NCBI RefSeq assembly: GCF_937616625.2
Contig: NC_065577.1
Span: 10,829,001-10,893,000 of the forward strand
From: Mercurialis annua
Lineage: Eukaryota; Streptophyta; Magnoliopsida; Malpighiales; Euphorbiaceae
Reading direction: 5' to 3'
Length of the DNA stretch: 64,000 bases
A model generated the notes under the pieces. That model saw only the letters and a program-made list of their open reading frames with translations. It ran no database searches and was not told where the DNA came from. The position numbers and the translations under genes are program-made. Shown piece after piece: positions 59,694-64,000 of this stretch (position 1 is its first letter; each line of letters starts with the position of its first letter).

Positions 59694-61113
59694 TGATAGG
59701 AGTAAAATACTCCTATCTACTAGGGTGTTCTAAAGCACTTTTTATGCTACTTTCATAGTGTTTTAAGATGAATTGAGTACCTTATTACGTGCTTTACCTT
59801 TTCAGGGCATTTGAGTGTTTTAGAGTGGTTTTGGCTAAAGGAAGCGAGAGAATCGTCAAGAAAGCAAAGAAACGAAACCTTCGAGAAGCCAGAAGCTTGT
59901 CTCGATCGAGACAGGCACAAGAAGAAGTGTCTCAATCGAGACAAGACCAAGATTTGAGGCAGTAGCTTTTGAGCTACTAGTGTCTCGATCGAGACACACT
60001 CTTTTAATGAGTGTCTCGATCGAGACAAGGGTTATGATGTGGGCTCAGATTTCGAATTTTGAAGAATCAAGACTTAGGCCCACTTCCTTATTTGGCTAAA
60101 CACCCATGTAATAGGATGTCTTTTATTTCCTCTTTGGGGAGTACTATATAACCCCTTTTATCTCTATTTTTAGGTCATTACCTCATTATTGTAAGAATCA
60201 ACAAAAAGTAGAGAGAATTTCCTTTTGCTCTAGAGAATATTTCTAGTTTTAGTGTTCTTGATACATTTCCAGATTTTGGGATTTATACCCACTTTAATGC
60301 AAGCTTTTATGATTCAATCTTCATTATCTTGTTTATGTTGGTGTTCTACTTTCTAATCAAGGTAATCTATCCTATTTCCATTATGCTTATTAGTTATTAC
60401 CTTGTGATTAATGTTAGATTAAGTATGGTTGGCTAAACTCTTTGTTTGGGGGTTGTTAATTTAGGTTGTTAGTTGATTGGGATTGGGTTTGTGATTGGCT
60501 TGTGTTTGTTTTGGCTATGTGCTCTTAATGCCTAGGTTAGTGTGATCTATTAACCTAGGATTTTGGTCTAATTAATTAGGCGAGGGTCAATTAATTAGAC
60601 GGAATTGATTAGTCTTGAACCTAGGACCTAATCACGCGAGGGCGGTTTAGGGATTAGGTGGTCTTTTAAGTTTGTTTGTTTAATTGTAATTTGCTAGTTT
60701 AGTCGATAACTAATTATGCTAGGGCAATTTAGTGATCGGTTGATTAGTTCATTGCAATTTTCCTAGTTTTAGACTCGAGAGAGCGGAACTTAGGGCTTTC
60801 GAATAGCTTGACCCAAAACCGGCGCCATCCTACAATCCCGACTCTAAGATACTATCAATTTAAGCTAGCAACCCTTGAACTTACCTTTATTATTGTTTCA
60901 ATCTTTAAGTTAAATAGTTGATTGTTTGGTTGTTATCGATAGATTAATTATTGTTTACCTTATTTTTAGTCCGTAGTTATTAAATCCAAATCATTTGTTT
61001 GTTGCTTTCCGAATTGGAATTCAAGATCCGTGTTCGTTCATTTTAAACCCCTTGTCTTCGTGGGATCGATTCCGTACTTCCGGATTTACTACGAGTTGGG
61101 TTTATTCTCAACA
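59694..61113 (+). repeat. Athila-like 5' LTR, 1.42 kb
   Basis: Starts TGATAGGAGTAAAATACTCC (itself a palindrome) and ends TTTATTCTCAACA, with the PBS six nt downstream. Its start, end and internal blocks match the LTR at 1791-6005 on the opposite strand. Four TGTCTCGATCGAGACA palindromes lie at 59898-60027. The left flank is ATATG; the partner TSD is off the window. Confidence 0.85.
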
Positions 61114-61119
61114 AGTTTT

Positions 61120-61137
61120 TGGCGTCGTTGCCGGGGA
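61120..61137 (+). other. Primer-binding site (tRNA-Asp type)
   Basis: TGGCGTCGTTGCCGGGGA. It differs at one base from the complement of the plant tRNA-Asp 3' end (TGGCGCCGTTGCCGGGGA), the primer known for Athila/Tat elements. Confidence 0.88.
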
Positions 61138-61288
61138 TAAGGTTGCGTTTAATTGATTGAAAGTATTTTGAAATTCGGTCGAGTTAGCATTATTTTCTGT
61201 TTTTACTTTTTGTTGTTCATCTTGCGTGTTTTCGTGATTTACGCTCGGTTCTCTTGTCTTTGTTTGTGTAGGAATCTACCCTTCGTGT

Positions 61289-64000
61289 ATGCATAATACA
61301 CGACGTGCTAATCTTCCACTAGAACCTTTCCAAGAGGATCTCGGTAGTTACGAAAGAGGCGTGAGAAGGAGAGCCCGGATTCCTTTAATTATGGAGGGTG
61401 ACGGGCATGATTATGAGGTGGAAGAAGGATTCAATCCTCTAGTGGATGAAGGGGAACAACAATATCCACCCCCTCCTCCACTTGAGAATGTGAATCAACA
61501 AAGGCAACAAGAGCGACCAAGGGATGTTCGCCCTCGGGTGCAACCGCAAGTGCAAAATCAACCGAGGCAAACTTTGGGCGAGTTCTTCTTGCCGGATGTG
61601 GATAATGCCACGTTCGGATGTTTCGCTATGCCGGTTCAAGCGGCAACCTTCGAGATCAAGCCGAGTACTATCCAACTCTTGGAGAACCGTTGTGCTTTCT
61701 TTGGGTTGAAGCATGAGGACCCAAATGCCCATATAGCCAAGTTCTTGGGGGTCCTTAACACGTTCAAGCTTCATGGGATAACCGCGGACCAAATCAAGCT
61801 CCGGATGTTCCCTTTCTCTTTGAGGGATAAAGCTAGTTTGTGGCTTCAATCTCTACCCAATGAATCGATCCATACTTGGCGGGAGTTGGCTCAAGCTTTC
61901 CTTAACAAGTACTTTCCACATGGCAAGACAACAAAGCTAACCAAAGATATTCTTGAGTTTGTGCAATTCGACGGGGAGTCGCTCTATGAAGCTTGGGAGC
62001 GTTTTAAGGATCTACAAAGGAGTGTTCCCCATCATAAGCTTAACAAGGAGCATGTGATTCAAATTTTCTATGATGCAACGAATGTCACCACTAGAGCCAC
62101 TATTGATGCGGCTTCGGGGGGGTCTTTGATGCAAAAGACGTATGAAGAGGCTCTTGAGTTGGTAGAAAAGTTGGCCATGGTTAGTAGCACATGGGGGCCC
62201 ACGGATAGAAGAGCACCGGCTAGTCAAAAGTCGGTAATGACGCTTGACCAAGTTAGAGAGATGGAGGCTATCAAGGAAAAAAATGTTTCACTTCAAGCGC
62301 AAGTGGATGCCTTAAGGAAACAAGTTGCCCCAAGAAATGCTCCGGTGGCCTATGTCCAAGTAGGATGCGAGTTTTGTGGGGATCTCAACCACTCGGGAGG
62401 CGAATGCCTAGTTACGGGGCAAAGTATGAGTGAGCAAGTGAACTACATCGGGGGTCAAAGGCAAGCCAATGATCCTTATTCCAACACCTATAACCCCGGA
62501 TGGAGGAATCATCCAAATTTCGGGTGGAGAAATCAAGAGGGGCAAGGCAATGCTCAAGGGTCAAATCAAGCGGGTTCAAACTTTCAAGGTCACAATAGAC
62601 CTCCACAACAAGGTCCCTACCAAGGAAATCCAAACCATGGGAACAACTATGGTGGTAGACCGCAACACCCTCCCGGTTTTCAACAACCACGGAACACGGA
62701 TGAGGGAAATGTGCTTGCCAAGGTACTTGAGAAATTGGAAAAAATGGAGCAACGGGAGAAGAACCAAGCTTCCACTATTCATCATTTGGAAACTCAAATT
62801 TCTCAAATGGCAATTTCGCTTCAAGGTAGACCTCAAGGGGGATTGCCATCCACTACGGAAAACAATCCAAGAGAGCATCTTAAAGCGGTAGAGCTCCGAA
62901 GCGGGAAGAATCTTGAGAAGGCCAATGGGAAGAAGCATGTTGTAGAGGAGGATGAGCCTCAAGTGGTGATTGATGTCGCTAGCTCTAGTCAAGAACTACC
63001 TAATGCTAGTGAGGAGGTGGCTATTAACATCGAGGAAGCATATGTGAGACCTCCGCCACCTCCACCCTTTGTTCCGAAAGTACCATTTCCAAGCCGGCTA
63101 AGGAAGGCACCGGACAACCAAAAGTTCCATAAGTTCCTTGATGTTTTCAAGAAACTTCAAATCAACCTTAGTTTGGCGGATGCTCTAAGAGAGATGCCCC
63201 AATACGCGAAGTTCTTGAAGGACATCATCATGAATAAGCGTAGTTGGGAGCAAGGCGGAACAATACCCCTCACGGAGAATTGTAGTTCTATAATCCAAAG
63301 CAACCTACCAACAAAGCTAAAGGATCCAGGGAGTTTCACTATCCCTTGCACCATTGGAAATACTAATGCTATAAATTGTTTATGTGATCTTGGTGCAAGT
63401 ATTAATTTGATGCCTTTGTTTCTTTTTAGGTCCTTATTTGGTGAACAACCGGTGAAGCATACCTCGATGGTGCTACAACTAGCCGATCACTCTCTCAAGA
63501 AGCCGTATGGGATAGTAGAAGATGTGCTTGTTAAGGTGGATAAATTCATCTTTCCGGTGGATTTTGTAATCTTGGACTACGCGGTGGATAAAGAGTGTCC
63601 TATGATCCTTGGCCGCCCATTCATGAACACCGGGCGTGCTCTTATTGATGTGCATGCCGGAAAGCTTACCTTGAGAATTGATGAGGAAAAAGTGGAGTTT
63701 GATATGAAGAGGGTGATGCGGAACACCATCGAGGACGAAGAGTGCATGAGGGTTGATTTGGTGGATAATCTTGTGGAAGATCAATTGAAAGAGAATGTGG
63801 AAGTCATCAACCAAGGAGTTTTACGGAATTTGGAAGATTTTGACCACTGCAAGGGGTGTCTCGATCTAGACAGCCACCCAGAAAAGTGTCTCAATCGAGA
63901 CACATGTAGCACAAAAGCTACTGCCCCAAAATTTGGTCTTGTCTCGATTGAGACAGGGGTGTCTCGATCGAGACAAAGGAAAATCACTCCTTGTCTCGAT
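61289..64000 (+). CDS. Athila-like gag-protease polyprotein, open to window end
   Basis: 904 codons without a stop, running off the window. The start is the ATG at 61289 (MHNTRRANLPLEPF), 152 nt after the PBS; the broken copy at 1-1621 starts the same way. A gag domain spans about residues 120-300 (FSLRDKASLWLQSLP, LNKYFPHGKT, AWERFKDLQR). A zinc knuckle C-x2-C-x4-H-x4-C (CEFCGDLNHSGGEC) lies near residue 360. A Gly/Asn/Gln-rich stretch and a coiled-coil-like stretch follow. The aspartic protease has its active-site motif DLGAS at residues 700-704 (in CDLGASINLMP) and the second motif ILGRPF at about 772-777. After the protease, instead of reading straight into reverse transcriptase, the frame passes through a cluster of palindromes (63857-64000). 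The protein would build the particle and process itself. The lack of stops suggests a recent insertion. Confidence 0.92.
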   Translation, partial: MHNTRRANLPLEPFQEDLGSYERGVRRRARIPLIMEGDGHDYEVEEGFNPLVDEGEQQYPPPPPLENVNQQRQQERPRDVRPRVQPQVQNQPRQTLGEFFLPDVDNATFGCFAMPVQAATFEIKPSTIQLLENRCAFFGLKHEDPNAHIAKFLGVLNTFKLHGITADQIKLRMFPFSLRDKASLWLQSLPNESIHTWRELAQAFLNKYFPHGKTTKLTKDILEFVQFDGESLYEAWERFKDLQRSVPHHKLNKEHVIQIFYDATNVTTRATIDAASGGSLMQKTYEEALELVEKLAMVSSTWGPTDRRAPASQKSVMTLDQVREMEAIKEKNVSLQAQVDALRKQVAPRNAPVAYVQVGCEFCGDLNHSGGECLVTGQSMSEQVNYIGGQRQANDPYSNTYNPGWRNHPNFGWRNQEGQGNAQGSNQAGSNFQGHNRPPQQGPYQGNPNHGNNYGGRPQHPPGFQQPRNTDEGNVLAKVLEKLEKMEQREKNQASTIHHLETQISQMAISLQGRPQGGLPSTTENNPREHLKAVELRSGKNLEKANGKKHVVEEDEPQVVIDVASSSQELPNASEEVAINIEEAYVRPPPPPPFVPKVPFPSRLRKAPDNQKFHKFLDVFKKLQINLSLADALREMPQYAKFLKDIIMNKRSWEQGGTIPLTENCSSIIQSNLPTKLKDPGSFTIPCTIGNTNAINCLCDLGASINLMPLFLFRSLFGEQPVKHTSMVLQLADHSLKKPYGIVEDVLVKVDKFIFPVDFVILDYAVDKECPMILGRPFMNTGRALIDVHAGKLTLRIDEEKVEFDMKRVMRNTIEDEECMRVDLVDNLVEDQLKENVEVINQGVLRNLEDFDHCKGCLDLDSHPEKCLNRDTCSTKATAPKFGLVSIETGVSRSRQRKITPCLD

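Noticed and set aside
61439..61849. 136-codon minus-strand frame
   Set aside because: Antisense shadow of the open plus-strand gag-protease frame, which carries the recognisable domains.

Overview
The window looks like a repeat-rich stretch of a flowering-plant (probably eudicot) nuclear genome. It is AT-rich and has plant-type GT-AG introns. It carries plant lineages of LTR retrotransposons (Athila-like and chromovirus-like Ty3/gypsy, Ty1/copia), a plant LINE with a DUF4283-type ORF1, a tRNA-derived SINE, a Helitron, a CACTA-type terminus and many Mutator-like foldback elements with 9-bp target-site duplications (TSDs). I cannot name the species.

Only one host gene can be supported. It is an intact 13-exon MATE-family transporter of the FRD3/citrate-efflux type (11162-16084, + strand, 548 aa). 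Its intron 11 holds a Mutator-type foldback MITE and a SINE, each bounded by an exact TSD. Almost everything else is nested transposon sequence.

Layout. 1-6005: the 5' end of an Athila-like element on the - strand (broken gag, PBS, LTR), with a 2.6-kb long-TIR Mutator-like element (MULE A) inside the LTR. 6006-11161: AT-rich flank with small foldback elements. 11162-16084: the MATE gene. 16459-18989: MULE B. 18154-25437: a near-identical 2.43-kb segment present three times in tandem; it joins half of MULE B, a 57-codon ORF and the 3' half of a copia element. 19347-28731: that copia element (TSD AGACT), split by a 2.05-kb solo LTR. 28873-29943: a second, copia-type solo LTR. 29949-33775: LINE remnant split by an Athila-like solo LTR. 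32297-50640: an old tandem duplication. Its first copy took up a 3.6-kb solo LTR and a 5.3-kb LINE; its second copy took up a 1.4-kb Helitron. 50641-55418: MITEs, a CACTA end and LTR fragments. 55419-59688: about 4.3 kb of pyrimidine-rich sequence next to a polypurine tract, with no recognisable genes. 59694-64000: a second Athila-like element on the + strand (LTR, PBS, open gag-protease frame running off the window).

The most unusual structures are non-coding. (1) The 3.6-kb solo LTR carries five hairpins in a row (36738-37154) with a shared loop core but different stem sequences that still pair, which is a covariation pattern. (2) The Athila-like LTRs carry clusters of short palindromes with a form specific to each element. 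One cluster also appears inverted, in frame, after the protease of the + strand element. (3) The tandem triplication is recent enough that its copies differ by only scattered bases.
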